A DNA stretch of 64,000 nucleotides from contig JBDHYG010000012.1 of the NCBI GenBank assembly GCA_039811225.1, forward strand, positions 19,315-83,314, read 5' to 3'. Under the pieces are notes generated by a model, which did not search any database, had not been told where the DNA came from, and worked only from the letters and a program-made list of their open reading frames with translations. Numbering within the stretch: the first letter of the stretch is position 1; every line of letters begins with the position of its first letter. Positions 52,582-61,310 of the stretch are shown here, piece by piece. Origin of the DNA: JAFDXJ01 sp039811225 (GTDB taxonomy: Bacteria > Bacteroidota > Bacteroidia > Chitinophagales > Chitinophagaceae). The position numbers and the translations under genes were made by a program.

Positions 52582-54981
52582 TTATTCCAATGCAAAATCC
52601 AATACCTGGTTCATTGTTTTGACGTAATGGAATTCCAGGCCTTTAATATATTCCGGATTGATTTCCCGAATATCTTTTTCATTCATGGTACTGAGAATAA
52701 TATGCTTCAGGCCGGCACGTTTTGCGGCAAGGGTCTTTTCTTTCAGGCCACCTACCGGTAAGACCTGCCCACGCAGGGTTATTTCACCAGTCATAGCTAC
52801 ATAGGGTTTTACTTTTCTACCCGTAAACGCACTGGCCAGGGAAGTAAACATAGTAATACCTGCACTGGGCCCGTCTTTAGGGGTAGCGCCTTCCGGCACA
52901 TGCAGGTGCACATTTTTCTGGCTAAATACTTTCGGGTCGATGGCATATTTTTTTGCATTAACCTGCAAATAGGTGTATGCTGTAGTGGCACTTTCTTTCA
53001 TGACATTACCCAGATTACCTGTTAATTTCAATTCCCCTTTTCCATCACTTAATGCCGTTTCAATAAATAAAATATCACCGCCCACATAGGTCCAGGCGAG
53101 GCCTACAGCCACTCCGGGCAGGTTCGCTGTTTTATATACATCATTGGTATAACGGGGCTTGCCTAAAATTTTTTCTATCTCAGCCGGTGTAAGATTTGTT
53201 TTCGCTTTTTTACCCATGGCAATTTCTTTTGCCTCGAAACGCATGATGGCAGCCAACCGGCGATCCAATTCACGTACCCCGCTTTCCCGGGTATAATTTT
53301 CAATCACTTTTTGAATGACTTTATCACTCAATTTTATAGCGACATTCGCAAGGCCATGTTCTTCTTTTTGCCGGGGAATAAGATGCCTTTTGGCTATCTG
53401 AATTTTTTCTTCTACCGCATACCCACTCAAATCAATGATCTCAAGCCGGTCGCGCAAGGCCGGTTGAATATTTTGGATATTATTTGCTGTGGCAATAAAT
53501 AAAACCTTGCTCAGGTCATATTCCATTTCCAGGTAATTATCATAGAAACTATTATTTTGTTCCGGATCCAGCACTTCCAGTAAAGCCGAAGAGGGATCGC
53601 CTCGGAAATCGTTGCCTACTTTATCAATTTCATCCAGGATGATCACGGGATTAGAAGTTTTTACCTTCCGGATATTTTGCAGGATCCGGCCGGGCATGGC
53701 GCCTATATATGTTTTCCGGTGACCGCGTATTTCACTTTCATCATGCAACCCACCCAGGCTTAAACGGGCATATTTCCGGTCTAATGCATGTGCAATACTT
53801 TTTCCTAAAGATGTTTTCCCTATACCCGGTGCACCTACAAAGCACAGGATTGGACTTTTCATGTCCCCTTTCAATTTCAACACAGCCAGGTATTCCAGAA
53901 TCCTTTCCTTGATTTTTTTCATACCATAATGATCGGCATCCAGGATTTCGGCCGCTCTTTTCAAATCATAATTATCTTTACTGTACTCATGCCAGGGCAG
54001 ATCCAGCATCAGGTCCAGGTGATTATATACCAACGAATAATCCGGTGTGCTGGGATGCATCCTTTCCAGCTTTTCAATACCTGCTTTGAAAGCTGCTTTA
54101 GCCGCTTCCGGCCATTTCTTTTCCTCGGCTTTCTTCTTCATTTCCTGTACTTCCCGCTCATTGGGCTCGCCACCTAATTCATCTTTAATGCTCTTCAATT
54201 GTTGCTGGAGAAAATAATCCCGTTGTTGTTTATCAATTTCAGTACGGGTCTTGGTGGTCACTTTATTCTTCAATTCTACAAATTGTAATTCTTTATGCAA
54301 AAGGGCCACCAGTAATTCAGCTCTTTTTTTCAAATTATCAATTTCCAGTAATTGCTGTTTTTCTTTCAACTCACAATTCAGGTTGCTGCTAACAAAATTG
54401 ATCAGGAAAGAATGGCTTTCAATATTTTTTAAAATGATTGAAGCTTCAGCAGGCATATTAGGCGATAACTGGATAATCTGCGAAGCCACATCTTTAATCG
54501 AACTGATATAAGGTTCAATATCTTCATCATCTGCCCGCTTCTCATCTTTCAGGATTTCAATTCTTGCTTTGAAATAGGGTTCTTCCTCCACAATCTCCAC
54601 GATGCGGAAACGCTTTTTACCCTGGATAATGATGGTGGTGCCTCCATCGGGCATTTTGATGAGTTTCACAATCTTTGCCACTGTACCCACCCGGCAAAGA
54701 TCATCGGCGCCGGGGACTTCCACTTTTACATCTTTTTGCGACAACACACCTATCAGGCGATGTTCTTTATAAACATCATTTACCGCTTTGATGCTTTTAT
54801 CCCGGCCAACTGTTATTGGTAAAACTACACCCGGAAACAAAACTGTATTCCGTAAGGGTAATAAGGGCAGCGTATCAGGGACGGACAGGTTCTCATCCTG
54901 TTCCTGGTCATTTTCATTTAAGGGAATAATATTCAGGAAATCGGCATCATCTTCCATTCTCAAATAAAATTGATCTTTCAT
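52582..54981 (-). CDS. lon: Lon ATP-dependent protease
   Basis: 799 residues, LonA type: N-terminal domain ~35-240, AAA+ with Walker A Gly-Ala-Pro-Gly-Ile-Gly-Lys-Thr-Ser and Walker B Ile-Leu-Asp-Glu-Ile-Asp-Lys, then a protease domain with the catalytic dyad Ser706 (Asp-Gly-Pro-Ser-Ala-Gly) and Lys749. Degrades misfolded and regulatory proteins. A Lys/Arg-rich hinge ~240-310 precedes the ATPase. Leftward single gene; no CIRCE-type heat-shock element seen in the 188-bp leader. Confidence 0.98.
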   Translation of the reverse strand: MKDQFYLRMEDDADFLNIIPLNENDQEQDENLSVPDTLPLLPLRNTVLFPGVVLPITVGRDKSIKAVNDVYKEHRLIGVLSQKDVKVEVPGADDLCRVGTVAKIVKLIKMPDGGTTIIIQGKKRFRIVEIVEEEPYFKARIEILKDEKRADDEDIEPYISSIKDVASQIIQLSPNMPAEASIILKNIESHSFLINFVSSNLNCELKEKQQLLEIDNLKKRAELLVALLHKELQFVELKNKVTTKTRTEIDKQQRDYFLQQQLKSIKDELGGEPNEREVQEMKKKAEEKKWPEAAKAAFKAGIEKLERMHPSTPDYSLVYNHLDLMLDLPWHEYSKDNYDLKRAAEILDADHYGMKKIKERILEYLAVLKLKGDMKSPILCFVGAPGIGKTSLGKSIAHALDRKYARLSLGGLHDESEIRGHRKTYIGAMPGRILQNIRKVKTSNPVIILDEIDKVGNDFRGDPSSALLEVLDPEQNNSFYDNYLEMEYDLSKVLFIATANNIQNIQPALRDRLEIIDLSGYAVEEKIQIAKRHLIPRQKEEHGLANVAIKLSDKVIQKVIENYTRESGVRELDRRLAAIMRFEAKEIAMGKKAKTNLTPAEIEKILGKPRYTNDVYKTANLPGVAVGLAWTYVGGDILFIETALSDGKGELKLTGNLGNVMKESATTAYTYLQVNAKKYAIDPKVFSQKNVHLHVPEGATPKDGPSAGITMFTSLASAFTGRKVKPYVAMTGEITLRGQVLPVGGLKEKTLAAKRAGLKHIILSTMNEKDIREINPEYIKGLEFHYVKTMNQVLDFALE

Positions 54982-55118
54982 ATTTCAAATCGTTAAACGT
55001 CAGTTTGACATATACCGCCACACCCCGCGGAGGTATTTTTAAAGTTTTTAGTAAAGTCAATTAAAATGCCAAAGGGGAAAATCAGCCGGAATCGTTCTGT
55101 TTACTTACAATTTGTCGC

Positions 55119-55145
55119 AAAAAAAAGCATCCGCCTGACGGATGC
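55119..55145 (-). terminator. Terminator after the porin-like gene
   Basis: Read leftward: GCATCCG, 5-nt loop, CGGATGC, then T8. 24 nt after the stop of the outer-membrane protein gene. Confidence 0.93.
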
Positions 55146-55169
55146 ACATTTTATTAAACTGGAAATTTC

Positions 55170-55754
55170 TTACAATACCCGGAAACCAATACCTAATTGA
55201 ATCTGTTGATTCTTCCATTGGTCCTGGTTGTCGATATCATTTATATTGTTGAGACCAATATTGTAGCGGCCATAAACTTTGAAGGATCCCAGGTTGACCT
55301 GGGCGCCTACTACAGCAGCGAAGTCACCGGTTTTAAACGCATTGGCGCCATTTTGCAAAATAGTTTCATGGCTGTTTAATAAAATACTGTACTGGGGACC
55401 TACCTGGAATGTGATCAGTTTCCCCGCATTGATCCGCAAAAGAACCGGAATACTCATATAATTCAGGGTTTTCTTTTCTCCATTCAAAGCCAAATTATAT
55501 ATATCCGTTGCATTACTGGCAGTTGTAGTATTTGTTTGATTAAAGATTACTTCCGGTTGAATGCCAAATGTATTACTTATATCCAGTTCTACAAACCCAC
55601 CTAAATGAAAGCCTGCCTGAAATTCATCTTTAAATGTCTTACCATCTATCTTATTCATATTGACACCGGCTTTCGCGCCTACGTGAAAACCTTGTGCTTG
55701 TGTAGTATAATGCATACACAAAAAAAGTGCAGCTACCAGGATTGTTTTTTTCAT
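55170..55754 (-). CDS. Outer-membrane beta-barrel (porin family) protein
   Basis: 194 residues with a signal peptide (MKKTILVAALFLCMHYTTQA). The mature part opens with Gly-Phe-His-Val-Gly-Ala-Lys-Ala-Gly-Val-Asn and shows alternating hydrophobic strands ending in Leu-Gly-Ile-Gly-Phe-Arg-Val-Leu, typical of eight-stranded PorT/OMP_b-brl_2 proteins. Likely outer membrane; function unknown. Confidence 0.9.
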   Translation of the reverse strand: MKKTILVAALFLCMHYTTQAQGFHVGAKAGVNMNKIDGKTFKDEFQAGFHLGGFVELDISNTFGIQPEVIFNQTNTTTASNATDIYNLALNGEKKTLNYMSIPVLLRINAGKLITFQVGPQYSILLNSHETILQNGANAFKTGDFAAVVGAQVNLGSFKVYGRYNIGLNNINDIDNQDQWKNQQIQLGIGFRVL

Positions 55755-55893
55755 TGAATTTGATTTTTGATTTTATAGCAAAATCATTGCCATTTTCCTC
55801 CCAAACGGTGGGGTAAAAATACTATTGCATAATTCTTCTTTTCTAATAAAATATTAACAGGTTTTACTTCAATGCATTTTTAAATAACCAGTT

Positions 55894-57141
55894 TCATCCG
55901 GTCAGCTCAATAACTGTGATTTCAGGTAAAATCCCGACACGGCCGGGATAGCCGATAAAACCCCACCCCCTGTTGACATATAATTTTTGTTTTCCTTCTT
56001 CATACAAGCCCGCCCATCTTTTATAAAACCATTGTACCGGGCTCCATTTAAAATAAGGATTTTCTACACCAAACTGCATTCCATGTGTATGCCCGGCAAG
56101 AGTTAAATCTATATCGGGATATTCTATTCGGATCTGCGCATCCCAATGACTTGGATCATGACTCATCAAAATTTTGAAGGGATAATGTTCAGTGCCTTTA
56201 TAGGCTTCATCCAATTTTCCATATTTAGGGAAGCTGCCAAATGCACTCCAGTTTTCAATTCCTAATAATGCAATTTTTTCTCCCTGCCTTTCTAAAATAA
56301 TATGTTCGTTCATCAATAAGCGCCAGCCTAATGTGCCATGGATTTTTTTCAGGTTTTCCAGGTTTTGCTTTTTAGCAGCTGCACTTGGCCAGGAAGTATA
56401 ATCACCATAATCATGATTGCCTAAGGTGCTGAAAACACCCATGGGCGCAGCCATCCGGCTGAAGACATCCATATAATTTTGCATCTCCGTAGCTTTATCA
56501 TTGACCAGGTCACCGGTAAATAATATGATATCCGGATGCTGGGCCAATGCCAGGTCCACTCCTTTCTGCACAGCTTGTTTATTGGTAAAACTCCCGCTGT
56601 GGATATCACTGATATGCAGGATACGTAAACCCTGGAATGCCCGGGGTAAATTGCTGAAACGTAGTTTGATTTTCTTAACCTGGTAATTATATTTATTGGA
56701 AAAACCATAAATCAAGGTGGCAAATAACCCCGTGCCGGCAGCAATGCCTGCCCAACTTAAAAAAACAGAACGGGATATCCCTGGACCATCAGGAACAAAA
56801 TCTGCGCCTGTTTTTGAAAACATTTTAGTCATCAGCCAGAGCATACCCCGGCGTATATCATCGGCTAAAAAGAAAATGGAAGCTACCAGTTTGGATATAA
56901 ATAAACCAATAATGATGGCAAAAATATAATTGCGCAATATGATATGGCTTTCAAAATAGTGTATTGAAGTGAAAAAGAAAATAAAGGTTAAAGCCAATAT
57001 GGAAACCACCCAAAAAATAGTTGAAAAGAACAGGCGGCCTTTATCTGAACCGGAAAAAACCTGCCGAACCGCAAAAAAGGTATAAAAATCAATTACTAAA
57101 ATAAGGAGCAGTATTACCCAAGAGCCATTCCAGTTACGCAT
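55894..57141 (-). CDS. Membrane-anchored metallophosphoesterase
   Basis: 415 residues: four TMs in the first ~135 residues, then a calcineurin-like domain with Leu-His-Ile-Ser-Asp-Ile-His-Ser-Gly, Phe-Thr-Gly-Asp-Leu-Val-Asn-Asp, Gly-Asn-His-Asp-Tyr-Gly-Asp and Ala-Gly-His-Thr-His-Gly-Met-Gln metal motifs. Resembles YkuE/YpbG-like phosphodiesterases acting at the membrane. Substrate unknown. Leftward single gene. Confidence 0.92.
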   Translation of the reverse strand: MRNWNGSWVILLLILVIDFYTFFAVRQVFSGSDKGRLFFSTIFWVVSILALTFIFFFTSIHYFESHIILRNYIFAIIIGLFISKLVASIFFLADDIRRGMLWLMTKMFSKTGADFVPDGPGISRSVFLSWAGIAAGTGLFATLIYGFSNKYNYQVKKIKLRFSNLPRAFQGLRILHISDIHSGSFTNKQAVQKGVDLALAQHPDIILFTGDLVNDKATEMQNYMDVFSRMAAPMGVFSTLGNHDYGDYTSWPSAAAKKQNLENLKKIHGTLGWRLLMNEHIILERQGEKIALLGIENWSAFGSFPKYGKLDEAYKGTEHYPFKILMSHDPSHWDAQIRIEYPDIDLTLAGHTHGMQFGVENPYFKWSPVQWFYKRWAGLYEEGKQKLYVNRGWGFIGYPGRVGILPEITVIELTG

Positions 57142-57335
57142 TTATTTTTCTTTGCAAAATACAATAGTTTCCTGCATAGCCAAGCCGGGCACCGAAAATA
57201 GAACTGAACTTAGCCGGAAAGCTTTAAATTGATCATTTATTAACAACAATTATATCCACAATGACAGATTTGATTGGGTAAAATGAGGGTGAAAAATTAA
57301 TTTCGCAACTTCACAGGTACTTAAAAAATTGGCTA

Positions 57336-58028
57336 ATGATAAAATTCACTTTTTACGGACATGCCTGTTGTTTGTTAGAATTGGGCGGTAGAAAAATGTT
57401 GTTTGATCCTTTTATCTCCGGCAATCCCCAGGCGGCAAAAATTGATCTTCAAAAAATAGCTGCAGATTATATCTTCATTTCCCATGGTCATGGAGATCAT
57501 ACTTCCGATGTAGTGGATCTCGCCCGGCAGACCGGCGCTCTTTGTGTGGCATCTTTTGAAATCACCAATTGGTTACAGGCCAATGGCATTGATAAAGTAC
57601 ATCCTATGAACCATGGTGGGCCCATCTCTTTCGAATTTGGAAAAGTGCGTGGCGTGAATGCCATTCACTCCTCTTCTTTTGCAGATGGCAGTTATGCAGG
57701 AAACCCGATGGGTTTTCTCTTTACAACAAATGAAGGGAATTTTTATTATTCCGGGGATACGGCATTGACAATGGATATGCAATTGATTCCCCATTGGTGC
57801 TCATTGGATTTCGCCATCCTACCCATTGGCGGAAATTTTACAATGGATACCGCAGATGCCCTCGAAGCCTGTCGTTTTATCCATTGCAATACGGCCGTAG
57901 GTATCCACTACAATACATTTCCGCCCATACAAATTGATACAGCAAAAGCAATAGAATATTTTAAAAAAGCCGGGAAGAAATTATTGTTACCGGCCATTGG
58001 GGAAACCATTGAATTAAACGGTAAATAA
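57336..58028 (+). CDS. UPF0173 metal-dependent hydrolase (MBL fold)
   Basis: 230 residues. Short MBL fold with Tyr-Gly-His-Ala-Cys near the start, Ile-Ser-His-Gly-His-Gly-Asp-His as zinc motif (near residue 50), Tyr-Ser-Gly-Asp-Thr (bridging Asp), and His-Tyr-Asn-Thr-Phe-Pro-Pro-Ile near the end: the UPF0173/YtkL signature. 16 nt before parA, so may be cotranscribed. Substrate unknown. Confidence 0.93.
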   Translation: MIKFTFYGHACCLLELGGRKMLFDPFISGNPQAAKIDLQKIAADYIFISHGHGDHTSDVVDLARQTGALCVASFEITNWLQANGIDKVHPMNHGGPISFEFGKVRGVNAIHSSSFADGSYAGNPMGFLFTTNEGNFYYSGDTALTMDMQLIPHWCSLDFAILPIGGNFTMDTADALEACRFIHCNTAVGIHYNTFPPIQIDTAKAIEYFKKAGKKLLLPAIGETIELNGK

Positions 58029-58044
58029 AAAAGAACTGGACTTT

Positions 58045-58845
58045 ATGGCAAGGATTATCGGAGTAGCAAATCAAAAAGGAGGTGTTGGAAAAACAACAAC
58101 TGCCATTAACCTGGCCGCCAGCCTGGGCGTTTTAGAATTTAAAACCTTACTGGTAGACGCCGACCCACAGGCAAACAGTACAACCGGCGTAGGTTTTGAC
58201 CTGCACAATATCACCAGTAGCTTATATGATTGTATGGTCAACCAGGTAGCAGCTACAGATGTTCTTTTAAAAACGGAAATCCCCAACCTGGATTTGATTC
58301 CTTCACACATTGACCTCGTGGGTGCAGAAATAGAAATGATCAATTTCCCCAACAGGGAACTGGTTATAAAAGAAATTTTGCAACCCGTGCGGGATCTTTA
58401 TGATTTTATCATTATTGATTGCTCTCCCTCACTTGGCCTTATTACGGTCAATTCGCTCACAGCCGCTGATAGTGTAATAGTGCCGGTGCAATGTGAGTTT
58501 TTTGCATTGGAAGGCCTGGGAAAATTATTAAATACCATCAAGATTGTTCAACACCGGTTGAATACCAGTTTGCAAATTGAAGGGATCCTCATGACTATGT
58601 ATGATGGCCGATTGCGGTTATGCAACCAGGTAGTGAGTGAAGTACGCCGGCATTTTGATGAAATGGTTTTTAATACCATCATACATCGTAATACGCGGTT
58701 AAGTGAAGCGCCCAGTTTTGGGAAACCGGTTATTCTATATGATGCACATAGCAAAGGTTCCATAAATTATATGAACCTGGCCAAAGAAGTATTGCAAAAA
58801 AATGATATGACAAAAATAAAACAGAAAGAAAGGATCCTTGAATGA
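58045..58845 (+). CDS. parA: Chromosome partitioning ATPase ParA (Soj)
   Basis: 266 residues, deviant Walker ATPase: Asn-Gln-Lys-Gly-Gly-Val-Gly-Lys16-Thr-Thr, Leu-Val-Asp-Ala-Asp-Pro-Gln-Ala-Asn-Ser-Thr, Ile-Ile-Asp-Cys-Ser-Pro-Ser-Leu-Gly. No N-terminal DNA-binding extension, so it is the chromosomal Soj type. Forms dimers on nucleoid DNA and moves ParB-parS. 39 nt before parB. Some 40 kb from dnaA. Confidence 0.97.
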   Translation: MARIIGVANQKGGVGKTTTAINLAASLGVLEFKTLLVDADPQANSTTGVGFDLHNITSSLYDCMVNQVAATDVLLKTEIPNLDLIPSHIDLVGAEIEMINFPNRELVIKEILQPVRDLYDFIIIDCSPSLGLITVNSLTAADSVIVPVQCEFFALEGLGKLLNTIKIVQHRLNTSLQIEGILMTMYDGRLRLCNQVVSEVRRHFDEMVFNTIIHRNTRLSEAPSFGKPVILYDAHSKGSINYMNLAKEVLQKNDMTKIKQKERILE

Positions 58846-58884
58846 CCTGAATAAAATCCCTTTTAATTTTTTTTTCAAAAAGTT

Positions 58885-59805
58885 ATGTCCAAACTCAAAC
58901 AAAATAAAGATATGCTGGGAAAAGGTATCCGTTCCCTGTTGGAAAATATAGATGCTGAACTGATAACCACTTCCGGGAATTTAAAAAATAATGTATTGCA
59001 TGCAACTACCGGGACCAATCATATTGCCATTGACCTTATTGATATAAATCCTAAAAACCCCCGTAAAAATTTTGATCCGAATGCATTACAGGAATTAGCA
59101 GAATCTATCCGGTTACATAATATTATTCAACCCTTAACCGTTTCAAAAACCGACAATGGCCGGTTTCAACTAATAGCCGGGGAACGCCGCTTACGGGCTG
59201 CAAAAATGGCCGGTTTAACAGAAATACCGGCATATATTCGCCAGGCCAATGATATGCAATTATTGGAATTGGCTTTATTGGAAAACCTGCAACGGGAAGA
59301 TTTAAATGCTATTGAAATTTCATTCAGCTATAAACGCATGATGGATGAATTGCATTATACACAAGAGCAAGTAGCTGAAAGAATGGGCAAAGAAAGAAGT
59401 ACTGTCACGAATTATTTACGCCTTTTAAAACTCCCCCCCGAAATTCAATTAGCGGTTCGCGATGGCATTATCAGTATGGGCCATGCCCGTGCATTAATCA
59501 ATATTGATACATTGGAAAAACAATTTTTTATTTTCCATGAAATCCGTGACAAACAATTAAGTGTGCGGCAAACTGAATCACTGGTACGTAATTTATATAA
59601 ACCGGCAACCATCAAAAAACAACCTGGACAGGATAAAATAATGCTGGCGTATAAACGGGTTGAAGATACATTGGCTTCACATTTTTCCACGAAAGTCAGT
59701 GTTTCCCATAATTTGAAAAAAGGAAAAGGAAATATCCGGATAGAATATTATTCACAACAGGAACTAAATAAAATCCTCGACCTGATGCAGGTGCAGATCG
59801 ACTAA
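58885..59805 (+). CDS. parB: Chromosome partitioning protein ParB (Spo0J)
   Basis: 306 residues: N-terminal ParA-interaction stretch (Gly-Lys-Gly-Ile-Arg-Ser-Leu-Leu), ParB/Srx domain with Asn-Pro-Arg-Lys-Asn-Phe and the CTP-binding box Gly-Glu-Arg-Arg-Leu-Arg-Ala, a helix-turn-helix (Thr-Gln-Glu-Gln-Val-Ala-Glu-Arg-Met-Gly) for parS, and a C-terminal dimer domain. CTP-dependent clamp on parS. Downstream of parA; a consensus parS was not found by eye in this window. Confidence 0.97.
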   Translation: MSKLKQNKDMLGKGIRSLLENIDAELITTSGNLKNNVLHATTGTNHIAIDLIDINPKNPRKNFDPNALQELAESIRLHNIIQPLTVSKTDNGRFQLIAGERRLRAAKMAGLTEIPAYIRQANDMQLLELALLENLQREDLNAIEISFSYKRMMDELHYTQEQVAERMGKERSTVTNYLRLLKLPPEIQLAVRDGIISMGHARALINIDTLEKQFFIFHEIRDKQLSVRQTESLVRNLYKPATIKKQPGQDKIMLAYKRVEDTLASHFSTKVSVSHNLKKGKGNIRIEYYSQQELNKILDLMQVQID

Positions 59806-59890
59806 AAGAGAGCAACGTAAACTATCCATGACCGTCTTTTTTACTCCTGACAATTTGTTGCACATGCACAGGTAAAGTGAATACAATAAC

Positions 59891-60523
59891 ATGAAAAAAA
59901 ACATTTTCTTTTTATTGATATTTTTCCTGGCTGGTTGTAGTATCGTGCAGGCGCAGGTACAGGATAGTTTGCCACAGCGCGATACCGCCTCGAAATCATC
60001 TACAGATTCAGTGATCAAACCCACAGACAAAAAGAGCGCCTATCTTGCGACACATATTCCCCGGAAAGCTACGTTGCGTTCCGCAATTTTACCCGGATGG
60101 GGCCAGGCGTATAATAAAGAATATTGGAAAATCCCTATCGTATATGGCGCCCTGGCTATTCCAACGGTCACTTATATTTATAATAACAAATGGTATAAAA
60201 AAACCAGGGATGCTTATAATATTGTGGTCAACCAGGATTCCGCGCATTTTGGTGATATCGACCCCAAGCTACAGGGTCTTATCAGTAATCCGGAAAGCCT
60301 GCAATTTTATCGCAACCAGTTTCGTAAAGACCGGGATTATTCCACCCTCTGGTTCTTTATCGTTTGGGGGCTCAATGTAGTAGATGCCACTGTATTTGCA
60401 CACCTCAAGCATTTTGATGTAAGCGATAACCTGAGTATGGAGATACAACCAAAATTTGACCCACGATTTAAAACGCCCGGGCTGGGACTGGTATTCAATA
60501 TTAAATATGACCAGGCACGGTAA
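59891..60523 (+). CDS. DUF5683 domain-containing protein
   Basis: 210 residues. N-terminal signal (MKKNIFFLLIFFLAG-C; a lipobox-like Ala-Gly-Cys at 14-16, although cleavage at Ala-Gln-Ala is also possible). Then a Ser/Asp-rich linker and a domain with Ala-x-Leu-Pro-Gly-Trp-Gly-Gln-Ala-Tyr-Asn and Trp-Lys-Ile-Pro-Ile-Val-Tyr-Gly-Ala, typical of DUF5683; two membrane segments. Standard neighbour of parAB and dapB in this phylum. Function unknown. Confidence 0.92.
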   Translation: MKKNIFFLLIFFLAGCSIVQAQVQDSLPQRDTASKSSTDSVIKPTDKKSAYLATHIPRKATLRSAILPGWGQAYNKEYWKIPIVYGALAIPTVTYIYNNKWYKKTRDAYNIVVNQDSAHFGDIDPKLQGLISNPESLQFYRNQFRKDRDYSTLWFFIVWGLNVVDATVFAHLKHFDVSDNLSMEIQPKFDPRFKTPGLGLVFNIKYDQAR

Positions 60524-60587
60524 TTTGTATTAAATTCTTTGGAACAAAAGAAAATTTCTTAATATTACCCTGTATTGATTCAATTGC

Positions 60588-61310
60588 ATGAAGATCGCTC
60601 TTGCCGGTTATGGAAAAATGGGTAAAGCCATTGAAAACTTGGCCCTGGAACAAGGCCATGAAATTGTATTGAAAATACAATCTGCCAACAGTTACGAAAT
60701 GGATATACCACATTTACAGTTAGCGGATGTATGTATTGAATTCAGCTCACCTTCTTTTGCGGTAAAAAATATTCTTACCTGTTTCGATGCCGGGGTGCCG
60801 GTTGTATGTGGCACGACTGGCTGGCTCGCTGACTGGCAAAAAGTTGTTGATGCCTGCCAGGCAAAGCAGGGCACACTTTTATATGCCAGCAATTTTAGTA
60901 TTGGGGTCAATTTATTTTTTCAATTAAATACCTATCTGGCAAAATTGATGCAGCCCAGGAAAGAATATCATCCGGCCATGGTGGAAATTCATCATTTGCA
61001 GAAAAAAGATGCCCCCAGTGGCACAGCCATCACCTTAGCTGAAGGCATCCTGGAACAAAACACACACCTTAAAAAATGGGTGAACCAGGAAAGCACCGAC
61101 CCATCTGAATTAGCTATCATTAGTAAACGAGAGCCGGATGTTACGGGTATTCATGAGATAAGTTATCTTTCTACCCAGGATAAAATCACAATCTGCCATG
61201 AAGCATTTAATCGACAGGGGTTTGCGGCAGGCGCTTTGCTGGCTGCCGGTTTTTTACAAAACAAAAAAGGGTTATTTTCCATGTCTGATGCGCTGAATCA
61301 ACCACTATGA
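60588..61310 (+). CDS. dapB: 4-hydroxy-tetrahydrodipicolinate reductase
   Basis: 240 residues. N-terminal dinucleotide fold Ile-Ala-Leu-Ala-Gly-Tyr-Gly-Lys-Met-Gly, Cys-Gly-Thr-Thr-Gly-Trp, Ser-Asn-Phe-Ser-Ile-Gly-Val-Asn, and the substrate loop Glu-Ile-His-His-x-x-Lys-x-Asp-Ala-Pro-Ser-Gly-Thr-Ala. Second-to-third step of lysine and diaminopimelate synthesis. Its stop overlaps the histidine kinase start by 4 bp (ATGA). DapA ends at the right edge of the window on the other strand. Confidence 0.97.
   Translation: MKIALAGYGKMGKAIENLALEQGHEIVLKIQSANSYEMDIPHLQLADVCIEFSSPSFAVKNILTCFDAGVPVVCGTTGWLADWQKVVDACQAKQGTLLYASNFSIGVNLFFQLNTYLAKLMQPRKEYHPAMVEIHHLQKKDAPSGTAITLAEGILEQNTHLKKWVNQESTDPSELAIISKREPDVTGIHEISYLSTQDKITICHEAFNRQGFAAGALLAAGFLQNKKGLFSMSDALNQPL

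Noticed and set aside
54982..55169. Heat-shock CIRCE or similar element in the lon leader
   Set aside because: No TTAGCACTC-type inverted repeat is present; only the porin terminator and a GC-rich patch were seen.
16215..60000. Mobile element or prophage region
   Set aside because: No transposase, integrase, terminal repeats or phage structural genes were seen; base composition looks even by eye.
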